In this document: positions 18,216 through 27,823 of the stretch, piece after piece
Numbering within the stretch: position 1 is the first letter of the stretch
How the letters are laid out: each line of letters starts with the position of its first letter
Source of the DNA: Chloroflexota bacterium
GTDB taxonomy: Bacteria; Chloroflexota; Dehalococcoidia; DSTF01; RBG-16-68-14
Assembly (NCBI GenBank): GCA_029262675.1
Contig: JAJCYW010000017.1
Span: forward strand, 59,635-123,634
Direction of reading: 5' to 3'
Length of the DNA stretch: 64,000 bases
Made by a program: the position numbers and the translations under genes
Notes under the pieces: model-generated
What the model was told of the DNA's origin: nothing
What the model saw: the letters and a program-made list of their open reading frames with translations, nothing else
The model's database searches: none

Positions 18216-20735
18216 TTAGAACAGCGGCATCATGCGCGGAACGAACGCTTCCACCTGAACACGGCGATCGCGGCGCAGCCGCACGAAGGCTGTGGCGACG
18301 AGGAGCATACCCGAGGCCGTCAGCAACGCGACAGGCAGCAGGGCATGCGTACCAGACGCGCCGCCAGCGGCGGCGCCAACGCCAGCGTCTGGCAGCGAAG
18401 CCGGTCCCGAAACGCCCGTAACTTCCAGCGTGAATACGGCGGAGTCCAGATCGCCGCACTGAGCGATCACCTGAACGGCGCCAGGCGTGCTACCGACGTG
18501 GAGCGTCGTCGACGCCTCGCCATCAGCGCCCGTTGTGATAACCATCAGGTCTACGCCGGCGTCTGTTCCCGGCTGGGAGTAGACCTGGACGATACACGTC
18601 GTGTCGACCGCCACGGCGCCCGTGGTCTCGACGACGACAACCATCAGCATCACATCGTCACCGACCGACGGGCTGAGATTGTCCGCGGTGACGACGACGA
18701 TCGCTTCGCTAGGGAAGGATGCGGGCGGTGACGCCGGTTGTTCCGTAGCCGTCGGCACTGGCGTGGACGTACTGGCTGCTGTGCCGGTTGCAGTCGGCGT
18801 CACAGTGCTCGTAGCAGGCGCAGCGGGGTCGGTCGCCGTTGGGGTCGAGCCGGCGCCCGGCGTGGCCGTGACCGCCGGCGTTACGGCAACGGTCGCCGTT
18901 GGGGTAAAGCTAACGGTTGGCGCGACCGTGCCGGTGGGCGTTGGCAGAACCGACGTCGCGGTCGCGGTGGCCACCGGCGTCGCGGTCGTGGTGTTCACTG
19001 GCGTACTGGTTGATGTATTGGTTGGCGTGTTAGTCGCGGTGTTCGTTGGCGTGTTCGTCGGTGTATCAGTCGGCGTATCAGTGGCCGTCGGCGTCGCGGT
19101 CGCAGTGTCCGTCGGCGTATTCGTTGGCGTGTTTGTCGGCGTGTCGGTGGCGGTCGCGGTAGCAGTTGCGGTCGCTGTAGGTGTGTTCGTTGGTGTTGCC
19201 GTTGAAGTCGGCGTCGGCGTCGGCCCAAGGACGGTCGTGCTCTCTACAGCAGTATTGTTGCTCTCGTTCTGCTCCGAAACGACATTTAGCGGGTCGGCGA
19301 CTGCGGTGTTATCGACCGTCAGGTCAACGGCAGACGTCAGATAGCCCGTGATGGTGATGGTGGCGAACGCGGCGGGTCCGGTTCCAAAGTCATCGAGGTC
19401 GCAGTCCAACTGGCCTCCGGTGACCGGGCCGACGATCACGCAGCTACCGCGCGTGGTGGTGAAGCCCGTGAATGTGAACTCGGCGGGGACCGAATCGATC
19501 ATGCGCACGAACGCAGCGCCGGCGGGCCCTACGTTCCGGACTTCGATCGTATAGGTAAACATCTCTCCGGTGACGACTGGGTCAGCCGAATCGGACTTCG
19601 TAATCGTCAGGTCCGGAGCGATAGACGTCGCCGTTGGCGTGGCCGTCGTCGTAGGCGTCGGCGTACTTGTCGCTGTGGCAGTCGCCGTTGCAGTCGCGGT
19701 CGCTGTGGGCGTAGCCGTCGCCGTGGCGGTTGCAGTCGCGGTCGGCGTTGCCGTCGGCGTGGTTGTCGGCGTTGCAGTGGCGGTTGCGGTCGCCGTCGGC
19801 GTTGCGGTCGGTGTGGTCGTCGGCGTCGCCGTGGCGGTTGCGGTTGGCGTCGACGTTGCGGTCGGTGTGGTTGTCGGCGTCGCGGTTGGTGTCGCCGTTG
19901 GCGTGGCCGTCGGCGTTGCCGTCGGCGTCGCCGTTGGGGTCGCGGTCGGCGTTGCCGTCGGCGTTGCCGTTGGTGTGGCAGTCGGTGTTGCCGTTGGCGT
20001 AGCCGTCGGTGTCGCCGTTGGCGTTGCCGTCGGTGTTGCCGTCGGCGTGGCGGTCGGTGTGTTCGTGGCAGTTGCCGTCGGCGTTGCCGTAGGGGTCGGT
20101 GTGTTCGTCGGTGTTGCCGTTGGTGTGGCAGTTGCCGTCGCCGTCGGCGTCGGCGTTAACGTGTTCGTCGGCGTCGGTGTCACTGTCGGCGTGTTTGTGG
20201 GCGTCGGCGTCGGGCCAAGGACGGTCGTGCTCTCAACGGCGGTGTTGTTTCCTTCATTGGACTCTGCGACTGTGTTCAACGGGTCCACGTCCGCGGTGTT
20301 GTCGACGCTCACATCGACGCCGGACGTCAGGTAGCCCGTAATCGTGATGGTCGCGAACGCGGCCGGGCCCGTGCCGAGCGAGCCGAGGTCACAATCAATG
20401 TCGCCGCCGGTGGCGGGGCCAACGAGAACACACGAGCCTCGCGTGGTCGTGTAGCCGATAAGCGTGAAGATAGCCGGGGTGCTGTCCACCATCCGGACGA
20501 ACTGGGCGCCGGCAGAGCCGTCGTTCCGTACCTCTACGGTGTAGGTAAAGGTCTCCCCCGTGACGACCGGGTCGGCGGAGTCGCTCTTAGTAATAGTAAG
20601 GTCAGGCTGGCCCGGCGTGGGGGTCGGCAGCTGCGCCGCGACGGGCGTTCCAGCGAGGTAGGCGAATACGAATCCGGCAAGCATGGCCGCCAACAGGCGA
20701 CCAGCGTAAGACCCTGTCTTGGTAGGTACTCTCAA
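18216..20735 (-). CDS. cell-wall-anchored CARDB/DUF11 protein with long TP repeats and LPDAG tail
   Basis: The layout of this 839-residue protein is: signal peptide ([21 protein letters not shown]); CARDB/DUF11 domain 1 (about 42-170, starting [17 protein letters not shown]); a Thr/Pro linker of about 195 residues made of TATP/TPTA units; domain 2 (about 370-500), a close copy of domain 1; a second TP linker of about 160 residues; an Ig-like domain (about 670-770); then LPDAG, a hydrophobic segment and a basic tail. The LPDAG motif is probably a sortase site. It looks like a long stalk on the cell surface. The start is a TTG at 20735; an ATG 17 codons later is inside the signal peptide. Confidence 0.8.
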   Translation of the reverse strand: MRVPTKTGSYAGRLLAAMLAGFVFAYLAGTPVAAQLPTPTPGQPDLTITKSDSADPVVTGETFTYTVEVRNDGSAGAQFVRMVDSTPAIFTLIGYTTTRGSCVLVGPATGGDIDCDLGSLGTGPAAFATITITGYLTSGVDVSVDNTADVDPLNTVAESNEGNNTAVESTTVLGPTPTPTNTPTVTPTPTNTLTPTPTATATATPTATPTNTPTPTATPTATATNTPTATPTATPTATPTATPTATPTATPTATPTATPTATPTATPTATPTATPTATPTATPTATPTTTPTATSTPTATATATPTTTPTATPTATATATATPTTTPTATPTATATATATATPTATATATATATATSTPTPTTTATPTATSIAPDLTITKSDSADPVVTGEMFTYTIEVRNVGPAGAAFVRMIDSVPAEFTFTGFTTTRGSCVIVGPVTGGQLDCDLDDFGTGPAAFATITITGYLTSAVDLTVDNTAVADPLNVVSEQNESNNTAVESTTVLGPTPTPTSTATPTNTPTATATATATATDTPTNTPTNTPTDTATATPTATDTPTDTPTNTPTNTATNTPTNTSTSTPVNTTTATPVATATATSVLPTPTGTVAPTVSFTPTATVAVTPAVTATPGAGSTPTATDPAAPATSTVTPTATGTAASTSTPVPTATEQPASPPASFPSEAIVVVTADNLSPSVGDDVMLMVVVVETTGAVAVDTTCIVQVYSQPGTDAGVDLMVITTGADGEASTTLHVGSTPGAVQVIAQCGDLDSAVFTLEVTGVSGPASLPDAGVGAAAGGASGTHALLPVALLTASGMLLVATAFVRLRRDRRVQVEAFVPRMMPLF
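18735..19217 (-). repeat. Thr/Pro-coding tandem repeat, second linker
   Basis: Short degenerate units of the GTCGGCGTT type (plus-strand view) repeat through this block and encode alternating TPT/TAT/TNTP residues in the 839-aa surface protein. Units differ mainly at third positions and at one Ala/Asn/Asp codon. The tract is prone to slippage and to assembly collapse. Confidence 0.85.
19625..20215 (-). repeat. Thr/Pro-coding tandem repeat, first linker
   Basis: About 590 bp of near-identical 12-bp units encode roughly 195 residues of PTAT repeats. On the opposite strand the same tract gives a long false reading frame of Val-Ala-Val-Gly. The regularity suggests recent expansion and possible length variation between strains. 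Confidence 0.88.
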
Positions 20736-21244
20736 CTACTACTCTCTGTTTCCGGCTATCGCTAGGCGGCTAACTTCTACATGGACAGTCGGCAGAGTGA
20801 GACAAAGTCTTTAGTAGGGGTCACGACTAGGGGGTTGCGCAGTGAGGCGCCGCGGCGTTGCCGCACGTCAGAAACCGGCTGGCGAGTGGTACGCTGCCGG
20901 TCAAGGTTTCACAGGCCGAAGCGCCGGTGCGTATCGCTACCGAAAGCAAGAGGAATCCTTCACGCGCTTCCTGTGAGAAGCGCGCTCCGAAACGATTCTT
21001 GGCAGCAATCTGGGCGAATGACATCAACCGTTGGTGGGCGAAGAGGGGTGGCGAACGCCGATCTAGCTTCGGCGGCGGACGCGCACGGACGGCGGCAAGG
21101 CATTGACACAGCTTCCGCTGCGCGCTTCCGTCTGGCCTTCGGCGTCAAACTTCGGCCCAAATGGCACTGGCCCGCACCGGGCGACTCGCACTAGTATCGT
21201 CTAGTCTGCCGAGCAGGCCGAGCACGGACCGAAGGAGGGCATCG
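20736..21244. other. intergenic region between divergent surface and oxidoreductase genes
   Basis: No convincing gene is present in these 509 bp; the open frames here are short, Arg-rich and lack ribosome sites. A TTGACA at 21103-21108 could be a -35 box for the downstream oxidoreductase operon, but no good -10 sits 16-18 bp after it. Confidence 0.4.
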
Positions 21245-22303
21245 ATGAGCGATACGGAACCACAGACATCACACCAGGTTGCGCTTGTCTTCGACCTGAA
21301 TAAATGTATGGGCTGTCAGAGTTGCAGCGTCGCCTGCAAGACGCTCTGGACAGGCGACAAGGGCGAGGAGCACCAGTGGTGGTGCACCACAAACACCATG
21401 CCGGGGCGGGGAACACCGCGTGACTGGGAGCAAATGGGCGGCGGCTATCGCGACGGTGAGCTCCAACTCGGTCGAGAGCCGACGCTCGAGGAGTTCGGCG
21501 GCGGCTGGCAGTTCAACAAGGAGGAGGTGTTCTTCGGCGGCAAGGGTCAATCGATCCACCTCACCCCCACAACCGCCGAGGGCACGCCGCCCACTTGGGG
21601 ACCGAACTGGGACGAGGACCAGGGTGCGGGCGAGTTCCCGAACGCCTACTTCTTCTACATGCCGCGCATCTGCAATCACTGCACGCACCCGGCCTGTGTT
21701 GAGGCCTGTCCTTCAGGCGCGATGTACAAGCGCCCCGAGGACGGGATTGTGCTGCGCGACGAGGAACGCTGCCAGGGCTCACGCAACTGTATGCGAGCCT
21801 GTCCGTACAAGAAGATCTACTTCAACCACGAGCGCGGGGTGGCGCAGCACTGCAATCTCTGCTTTCCAAGGCTGGAGCAAGGCGTGGCGCCGGCCTGCGC
21901 TCGCAACTGTCCCGGCCGCCTGATCTTTGTGGGAATGCTCGATGACGAGCAGGGCCCGATCCACCGTCTCGTGAACAAGTGGAAGGTCGCGCTGCCGCTA
22001 CATCCTGAATTCGGAACCGCGCCGAACGTCTTCTACGTCCCGCCGCTCTCACCCTACCGGCTGCGCGAGGACGGCTCGATCGACACGGAGACGATGCGGA
22101 TCCCGCCGGACTATCTGGAATCACTCTTTGGCCCCGCAGTACACGAAGCGTTGGCGACGCTTGTCCGGGAGAGGGAGCGCGTACGGGAAGGCGAACGCTC
22201 GGAGCTACTAGACACCCTGATCGTCTACCGCTGGAAGTCTATGTTCGGCCCCTTCACGGAGGAGCCTGCGACGGTAAGTGCTGCAAGGGAGGGTGCGGAA
22301 TGA
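21245..22303 (+). CDS. type II DMSO-reductase-family beta subunit (four Fe-S clusters)
   Basis: The protein has 352 residues from the ATG at 21245, with AAGGAGGG just upstream. It holds four cysteine groups: CMGCQSCSVAC, CNHCTHPACVEAC, CQGSRNCMRAC and CNLCFPRLEQGVAPACARNC. The length and the insertion with PGRGTPRDWEQMGGG, and then TWGPNWDEDQGAGEFPNAYFF, match the electron-transfer subunits of ethylbenzene dehydrogenase, dimethylsulfide dehydrogenase, selenate reductase and NarH. It passes electrons between the molybdenum subunit and a haem or quinone partner. The next gene overlaps it by four bases (ATGA). No haem gamma subunit or TorD/NarJ-type chaperone lies nearby. Confidence 0.9.
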   Translation: MSDTEPQTSHQVALVFDLNKCMGCQSCSVACKTLWTGDKGEEHQWWCTTNTMPGRGTPRDWEQMGGGYRDGELQLGREPTLEEFGGGWQFNKEEVFFGGKGQSIHLTPTTAEGTPPTWGPNWDEDQGAGEFPNAYFFYMPRICNHCTHPACVEACPSGAMYKRPEDGIVLRDEERCQGSRNCMRACPYKKIYFNHERGVAQHCNLCFPRLEQGVAPACARNCPGRLIFVGMLDDEQGPIHRLVNKWKVALPLHPEFGTAPNVFYVPPLSPYRLREDGSIDTETMRIPPDYLESLFGPAVHEALATLVRERERVREGERSELLDTLIVYRWKSMFGPFTEEPATVSAAREGAE

Positions 22304-25125
22304 CCCTGGCTGACAAGACCAACGAGACTGAGGAACGCGGTCGAAGCCGCATCAATCAAGACTGGGACCGGGTCAACTTCGGGACACACTGTATCAATTG
22401 CGGACCGGCTGACTGCTTGTTCTATCTCTTCGTGAAGGACGGGAAAATCGTGCGTGAGGAGACAGCCGGGGTAATCGAGCCTGTCGAGGACGGCGTCCCC
22501 GACATGAACCCGCTTCTGTGCCAGATGGGCTTGGCCTGGAGCCGCGAACTCGACGCGCCCGACCGGCTGCGTCAGCCGCTGCGTCGCGCGGGGGAGCGCG
22601 GCGAGGGGCGCTGGGAGCATATCTCCTGGGACGAGGCCCTTGAGGAAACCGCCGACGCCATCATCGACGCGATCGAGGAGGTCGGCCCGGAGTCCATCGT
22701 GATGGAGATGAGCCCGGAGATCGCGGCTAGCCTGCCGGCATCTCGCTTCATGAGCACCCTTGGCGGGACCACGCTGGACGTCGACGCCACGATCAATGAC
22801 TTCCTCACAGGCCTGCAGCAAACCTTCGGCAAGTTCTCGTTTACGCCATCCATCGACGATACGTTCCACTGCGACTTCATCTTGAACTTCCATTCCAATC
22901 CCGCATACACAGCCATCCCCATGTACCACTACATGACGGAGGCGCGGTACCGAGGCGCGGAGCTCGCGCTGATCTCGCCCGACGTCAGTCCCAGCCACAG
23001 CCATGTGGACTATCACGTTCCGATTCGCCACGGCACAGACGCTGCCCTGGCCCTGGCGATGTGCCAGGTCATCGTCTCCGAAGGGCTGCTGGACCGGGAC
23101 TTCGTCGCGTCGCAGACCGACCTGTCGCTGCTGGTGCGAAGCGACAACGGGCACTTCTTGCGCCAGAGCCACCTAGAGGCGGGTGGCCATGACGAACGCT
23201 TCTTCCAAGCCCACCCCAGCAACGGCGTCGTCCCTGCCGATCCTGCCAGCCTCTTCGTCGACTTCGCACCGCGTCTCGACGGAACGCTGGACGTAGAGAC
23301 CATCGACGCGGGACGGGTCCAGGTGGAGCCGCTCTTCGCCCGCGTCGCACGCCTGCTGGAGACAGACTACACGCCGGAGCAAGCCAGCAAGATCTGCGAG
23401 GTCCATCCGGACACAATCCGCCTGCTGGCCCGCAAGGCTGCGGCCGGGCGCACACGGGTCAACCTAGGAATGGGAGCCGCAAAGTACTACCACGGCGACC
23501 TCATGACGCGTTCTATTCTGCTGGTGCTCGCGCTCACCGGGAACTGGGGCAAGAAGGGGACCGGCATCTGGAGCTGGAACTCGTTCATGTTCGACGGCAC
23601 CACGTCGGTGATGGCAAAGTCCAAGCCGGGTGTCGAAGGCGGGATGGAGATAATGAACATGGCCCGCCAAGCACGAGCTCAGTTGATCGAGCAGGACCCG
23701 ACCCTTACGGGCGAGTTGGCCGATCGCGTCCTGTGGCGGATGATGGGGCGGAACAACAGTGTGCCGGCGGCCTTCTTCTGGTACCAACAGGCGGGTTTTC
23801 GCGAGCGCTGGAATCGGCCCGAGTGGAGCGATCCGAGCATGAAGCGCAGCTTCGACGAATACTATCAGGAGGCCAGCCAACAGGAGACCTGGAAGGAAGC
23901 GGCCGCCGCCGCCAACAACAAGCCGGCCCGAGTGCTGTTGGAGATCGGCGGCAACACACTCCGGCGTACGCGCGGCGGCAAGAATGCCGTCTTCGAGAAG
24001 CTCTGGCCGCAACTCAGCAAGGTCATCTGCATGGACTACCGTATGTCGCAGACGGCGCTCCACTCCGACATCGTGCTGCCGGCGGCCCAGCAATACGAGA
24101 AGACGATGTTCGGCATGCCCGGACCGTACACGATGTTCCTCTCCCTCAACGACGCCCCCGTCCCGCCATACGCCGATTCGCAAGAGGAATGGGTGGCGCT
24201 TGGCGCCCTGTGCAAGAAGATAGAGGAGCAGGCGCGCGCCCGTGGACTCGAGCAATATAGACACTCGAGCGGCCTGCCTCGCCGATACGACGAGCTGTGG
24301 AGTGTCTTCACGCTGAACGGCACGCTGAAGGACGCGGAGGCGGTGGCGGAGGAGTCACTGGCCGACGCGGTAGCGTCCGGAAACATGCCGCCGGGCACAA
24401 CAATGGACACGTTTCGCACGAAGGGACACAGCCACTACAACGACTGGGCGTTCATTGCCATGGCGAAGGCCAACGCCTCGCCGTTCCCGAAGAACGAGAC
24501 GCACTCGCCCCTGCGGAATCACATCGAGCTGGGCCACCCCTACCCCACGCTGACGCGCCGCGCCCAGTTCCTCATCGACCACCCCTGGTACCAGGAGGCC
24601 GGAGAGGATATCCCGGCACACAAGGATCCGCCGGCCATGGGCGGCGATCATCCGTTCCGGCTCTCTGGAGGCCACGGGCGCTGGAGCCACCATGCGATGA
24701 ACATGACGAATCCCATCCTGCTGGAAACGCGCCGTGGAAAGCCGTTTGTGCTGATCAACGACACGGTGGCCCGCGAGAAGGGTATCGAGGACGACGCCAT
24801 GGTGCGGATCTGGAACGACGTGGGGGAGTTCATTGCGCCGGCCCGGACCAGTCCCGCCCAGCGGCCGGAAGGACTCACCATCTACAACGGCTTCGAGGGG
24901 TTCATGTTCCTTGGCGGCAAGGGCTCAAACGAGGTAGAGCCCGGAATGGTCAAGTGGTTGCACCTCGTCGGCGACTATGGACACCTCCTCTACTCGCCGA
25001 CAGAGTGGCAGCCCGTGCCCTTCGACCGTTGCGTCAATGTCGACTGCGAGCCACACCAGGGCGAGGACGGACTTGAACCAGCGCCGAAGGAGCAGCTCGG
25101 CGGTCAAGCCGGGAGCCCGCGATAG
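22300..25125 (+). CDS. molybdopterin oxidoreductase alpha subunit (type II DMSO-reductase family)
   Basis: The 941-residue catalytic subunit has an N-terminal Fe-S motif near residues 28-38 (THCINCGPADC) with a fourth Cys at PLLCQMG. It continues through the four molybdopterin domains, including NWGKKGTGIWSWNS, LLEIGGNTLRRTRGGKN and DIVLPAAQQYEKTMF, with a C-terminal cofactor-binding lobe (SGGHGRWSHHAMNMTN). Family members oxidise or reduce small substrates at Mo-bis-MGD. It has no twin-arginine signal, unlike EbdA, DdhA and SerA, so it is probably cytoplasmic, like NarG. The spacing in the Fe-S motif has one residue more than NarG. The substrate cannot be predicted. It is coupled to the beta gene and to the downstream dehydrogenase gene. 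Confidence 0.9.
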   Translation: MTLADKTNETEERGRSRINQDWDRVNFGTHCINCGPADCLFYLFVKDGKIVREETAGVIEPVEDGVPDMNPLLCQMGLAWSRELDAPDRLRQPLRRAGERGEGRWEHISWDEALEETADAIIDAIEEVGPESIVMEMSPEIAASLPASRFMSTLGGTTLDVDATINDFLTGLQQTFGKFSFTPSIDDTFHCDFILNFHSNPAYTAIPMYHYMTEARYRGAELALISPDVSPSHSHVDYHVPIRHGTDAALALAMCQVIVSEGLLDRDFVASQTDLSLLVRSDNGHFLRQSHLEAGGHDERFFQAHPSNGVVPADPASLFVDFAPRLDGTLDVETIDAGRVQVEPLFARVARLLETDYTPEQASKICEVHPDTIRLLARKAAAGRTRVNLGMGAAKYYHGDLMTRSILLVLALTGNWGKKGTGIWSWNSFMFDGTTSVMAKSKPGVEGGMEIMNMARQARAQLIEQDPTLTGELADRVLWRMMGRNNSVPAAFFWYQQAGFRERWNRPEWSDPSMKRSFDEYYQEASQQETWKEAAAAANNKPARVLLEIGGNTLRRTRGGKNAVFEKLWPQLSKVICMDYRMSQTALHSDIVLPAAQQYEKTMFGMPGPYTMFLSLNDAPVPPYADSQEEWVALGALCKKIEEQARARGLEQYRHSSGLPRRYDELWSVFTLNGTLKDAEAVAEESLADAVASGNMPPGTTMDTFRTKGHSHYNDWAFIAMAKANASPFPKNETHSPLRNHIELGHPYPTLTRRAQFLIDHPWYQEAGEDIPAHKDPPAMGGDHPFRLSGGHGRWSHHAMNMTNPILLETRRGKPFVLINDTVAREKGIEDDAMVRIWNDVGEFIAPARTSPAQRPEGLTIYNGFEGFMFLGGKGSNEVEPGMVKWLHLVGDYGHLLYSPTEWQPVPFDRCVNVDCEPHQGEDGLEPAPKEQLGGQAGSPR

Positions 25126-26186
25126 TGAAGAAGGTCGTCGTAATCGAAGGCGAGGACGCCGCTCCCGAGGCCGTGCGGCCAACCGTGGCCCTCATCGATT
25201 CGCTGGGGCTCGACATCGCGTGGCTGTACCCGCCCGTAGGCGAATCGGGCGTCACTCGTCACGGCACGCCATTCCCAGAAGAGGCGCGGCAGACGATTGA
25301 CGAAGCCGATGCAACATTGTTTGGTGCAACAAGCGGTCGTAGCATGGATGCCCTCTTCTACCTGCGCTGGGGTCGCCAGACGTACGCGAACGTTCGGCCC
25401 ACGCGCTGGGTGCCGGGATACAAGAGCCCTCTGGCTCGACCAGAGAATATCGACTTCATCATCGTGCGTGAGAACCTCGAAGACATGTATGTCGGCGTCG
25501 AAGGTGATGTCGAGAGCCTCCGTCCGCTAGAGTTGATTTCGCGAACGTCCGGCCATCCGGTCGCCGACATGGGCACCGGCCGGTTCGCGCTCAAAGTCAT
25601 CACGGAGGCGGGCTCGGAGAGAATCGCGCGCTTCGCGTTTGAGCTAGCCCGCAAGCGGAAGAGCTCCGGGAGGGCGGGCAAGGTAACCTGCGCCACCAAG
25701 CACAACATGCTCCCTGAGAGTGACGGACTCTTCCTTGAGGTGGCCCGCCAGGTAGCAAGCGGTTACGCAGACATCGCCTTCGAGGCGTTCATCGTAGACG
25801 ATTTCGCCCGTCGACTGCTGGCGGAGCCACACAAGCTCGACGTAGTCGTGCTGCCGAACCTCTACGGCGATATCCTGTCGGATGCCGCGGCAGGCCTAGT
25901 CGGAGGCCTCGGCCTGGCTCCAAGCGGCTGCTATGGCGATGACTACGCCTACTTCGAATCGGCACACGGATCGGCCCCCGACATCGCCGGGCGCAACATC
26001 ATCAATCCCACGGCCACGCTTCTTTCGGCTGTGATGATGCTGGACTACCTCGACTTCTTGGAGGCTGGTCAGCGTCTGACGAGCGCCGTGGAGAGCGTCT
26101 ACCTGGACGGACGCTGCCTCACGCCTGACCAGGGAGGCACTGCCTCTACCACCAAGTTTTGCGAGGCTGTCGCCCTTGAGCTCTGA
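25125..26186 (+). CDS. isocitrate/isopropylmalate dehydrogenase family protein
   Basis: This protein of 353 residues is a beta-decarboxylating dehydrogenase. It has VRENLEDMYVGVEG (substrate region), a catalytic Lys-Asp region (CATKHNMLPESDGLF; VVLPNLYGDILSD) and the NAD-binding GSAPDIAGRNIINPTA. The GTG start at 25125 shares a base with the alpha-subunit stop (TAGTG), so it is part of the same operon. The usual RENTEG motif reads RENLED, which hints at a substrate other than plain isocitrate or isopropylmalate, such as a tartrate-, homoisocitrate- or methylmalate-like acid. A 2-oxo acid product feeding or draining the molybdoenzyme pathway is inference. Confidence 0.85.
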   Translation: MKKVVVIEGEDAAPEAVRPTVALIDSLGLDIAWLYPPVGESGVTRHGTPFPEEARQTIDEADATLFGATSGRSMDALFYLRWGRQTYANVRPTRWVPGYKSPLARPENIDFIIVRENLEDMYVGVEGDVESLRPLELISRTSGHPVADMGTGRFALKVITEAGSERIARFAFELARKRKSSGRAGKVTCATKHNMLPESDGLFLEVARQVASGYADIAFEAFIVDDFARRLLAEPHKLDVVVLPNLYGDILSDAAAGLVGGLGLAPSGCYGDDYAYFESAHGSAPDIAGRNIINPTATLLSAVMMLDYLDFLEAGQRLTSAVESVYLDGRCLTPDQGGTASTTKFCEAVALEL

Positions 26187-26455
26187 CGTCCCGGGGGAGC
26201 ATCGTCCGCTGGCATTTCAATAGCGTGCGGCTATGGGGTTGGCCGATGGACAAGGGAGACGAGCAGGACGTTCACGCCCGATCACCCATTCGACACACCC
26301 CTGACCTCTGGCCTCCGCTTCTTGGCTGGGGCGCGCTCCACGTAGATCGGCCTTCGCCCCTGAGACGGTGATGAACTAGGGTCGCCTGTTGAAGCCGGGT
26401 CATCAGTAGCGCCGCCCGCCACCCAGCCTCACACAGGAAGACAGCGCTCCAGGGC

Positions 26456-27670
26456 TTATCTGGAGCGCTTGATGACGGCGGCGATCCCCTGCCCTCCGCC
26501 GATACACATCGTCTCGAGAGCGAACTGGGCGTCGCGCCGCTCCATCTCGTGGAGCAGCGTCGCCATGATGCGAACGCCGGTGGCGCCCACGGGGTGACCA
26601 AGGGAGATACCGGACCCATTGACGTTCGTCCGGTCGAAGTCGCGTTCCCCGAAGCCCCACTCGCGCGTACAGGCCAGCACCTGTGCGGCAAACGCCTCGT
26701 TTATCTCGATCAACTCCATGTCGTCAAGGGCAAGCCCGGCGTGATCCAGCGCCTTCTTCGTCGCCGATACCGGTCCCAACCCCATGTAGGCAGGATGAAC
26801 CCCGGCCACGCCCCACGCGAGTAGCGTGCCCATAGGCGTCAGGCCCAGTTCGTTCGCCTTCTCCGCCGTCGTGACGATGCAACAGGCGGCGGCATCGTTC
26901 TCGCCGCTGGCGTTCCCCGCCGTCACCGTCGCCTCCGGGTCCTTGCCGCCAAGCACGGGCCGCAAGGAGGAGAGTTTCTCCAGTGTGGTGTCCGCGCGAG
27001 GATGTTCGTCCCGGGCGAACAGCGTGTCTTCACCCTTCCTCGAGGGTACAGATACGGGCACGACCTCGGCGTCGAACTTGCCGGCCTCCCACGCCGCGAC
27101 CGCCCGCTGATGGGAGCGGAGCGCGAATTCGTCTTGCTCCTGTCGGGGTATCTTGTACTGACGGCGCAGGTTCTCGGCGGTCTCCAACATTCCGCCCTCC
27201 ACCGGATAGCGGCGGCCGCCGGCCGTCACGCGGGCACGGCTGAGGCGGTCCATGAGCTCGACGCTGCCGCGATTGGGACCCCAGCGCATAGTCGTTGCAT
27301 AGAACTCGACGTTGCTCATGCTTTCGACGCCGCCCGCGAGCACGAGATCGGCGACGCCTGTCTGCACCTGCATCGCCGCCAGGCAGATCGCCTGGAGCCC
27401 GGATCCGCAGCGCCGGTCGAGTTGGAAGCCGGGCACCTCCACCGGCAGGCCGGCGGCGAGCGCGACGATGCGCCCGATAGCCGGCGCCTCGCCGCTCGGA
27501 TTGGAGTGCCCGAAGACGCAGTCGTCGACGGCCTGCGGGTCGAGCTCTGTCCTCTCGAGGATCGCGCGGACGACGGTTTCGGCCAGCGACTCGGCGTCCA
27601 CGTCACGCAGCGCGCCTCCGTAACGGCCTACAGGCGTGCGCACTGGACTGCAGATGACTGCCTCTCTCAT
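26456..27670 (-). CDS. acetyl-CoA C-acyltransferase (thiolase)
   Basis: The 404-residue protein shows all thiolase landmarks: the nucleophile Cys88 in LDRRCGSGLQA, the Asn-Glu-Ala-Phe motif (EINEAFAAQVL), GSGISLGHPVGATG with the catalytic His, and the final Cys in TMCIGGGQGIAAV. It cleaves 3-ketoacyl-CoA to acetyl-CoA plus a shorter acyl-CoA, or condenses two acyl-CoAs. The ATG at 27670 has GAGGAGGG upstream. It is a stand-alone gene, convergent with the oxidoreductase operon across a 269-bp gap in which I see nothing clear. Confidence 0.92.
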   Translation of the reverse strand: MREAVICSPVRTPVGRYGGALRDVDAESLAETVVRAILERTELDPQAVDDCVFGHSNPSGEAPAIGRIVALAAGLPVEVPGFQLDRRCGSGLQAICLAAMQVQTGVADLVLAGGVESMSNVEFYATTMRWGPNRGSVELMDRLSRARVTAGGRRYPVEGGMLETAENLRRQYKIPRQEQDEFALRSHQRAVAAWEAGKFDAEVVPVSVPSRKGEDTLFARDEHPRADTTLEKLSSLRPVLGGKDPEATVTAGNASGENDAAACCIVTTAEKANELGLTPMGTLLAWGVAGVHPAYMGLGPVSATKKALDHAGLALDDMELIEINEAFAAQVLACTREWGFGERDFDRTNVNGSGISLGHPVGATGVRIMATLLHEMERRDAQFALETMCIGGGQGIAAVIKRSR

Positions 27671-27823
27671 GGCGAAACCCTCCTCTTCATAAGCGCCTGC
27701 TCAGAACCAGGCGTCAGACGTCCCCCTGCCCACCTCGACGCGTTGATTACAGACGACACACGTACGCTCAAGCTGCGGGACGCACGCACGGTGCGTCAAT
27801 AGCTGCGCCGACTGCCCGGCAGC

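Noticed and set aside
18601..19344. Second plus-strand Val/Gly-rich frame
   Set aside because: Same cause: reverse reading of the second TP linker.
18205..20215. CRISPR array in the regularly repeated tract
   Set aside because: The units are short, directly abutting and code in frame for Thr/Pro; there are no unique spacers. I saw no CRISPR array anywhere in the window.
19570..20334. Long plus-strand frame encoding Val-Ala-Val-Gly repeats
   Set aside because: It is the complement of the Thr/Pro repeat of the minus-strand surface gene; no ribosome site and no domain.
22225..23172. Minus-strand frame of 315 codons inside the molybdopterin alpha subunit
   Set aside because: It covers conserved codons of the real gene, has no start site, and its residues show no family pattern.
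27002..27802. Plus-strand frame of 266 codons opposite the thiolase
   Set aside because: The thiolase on the other strand has all catalytic motifs; this frame has none.
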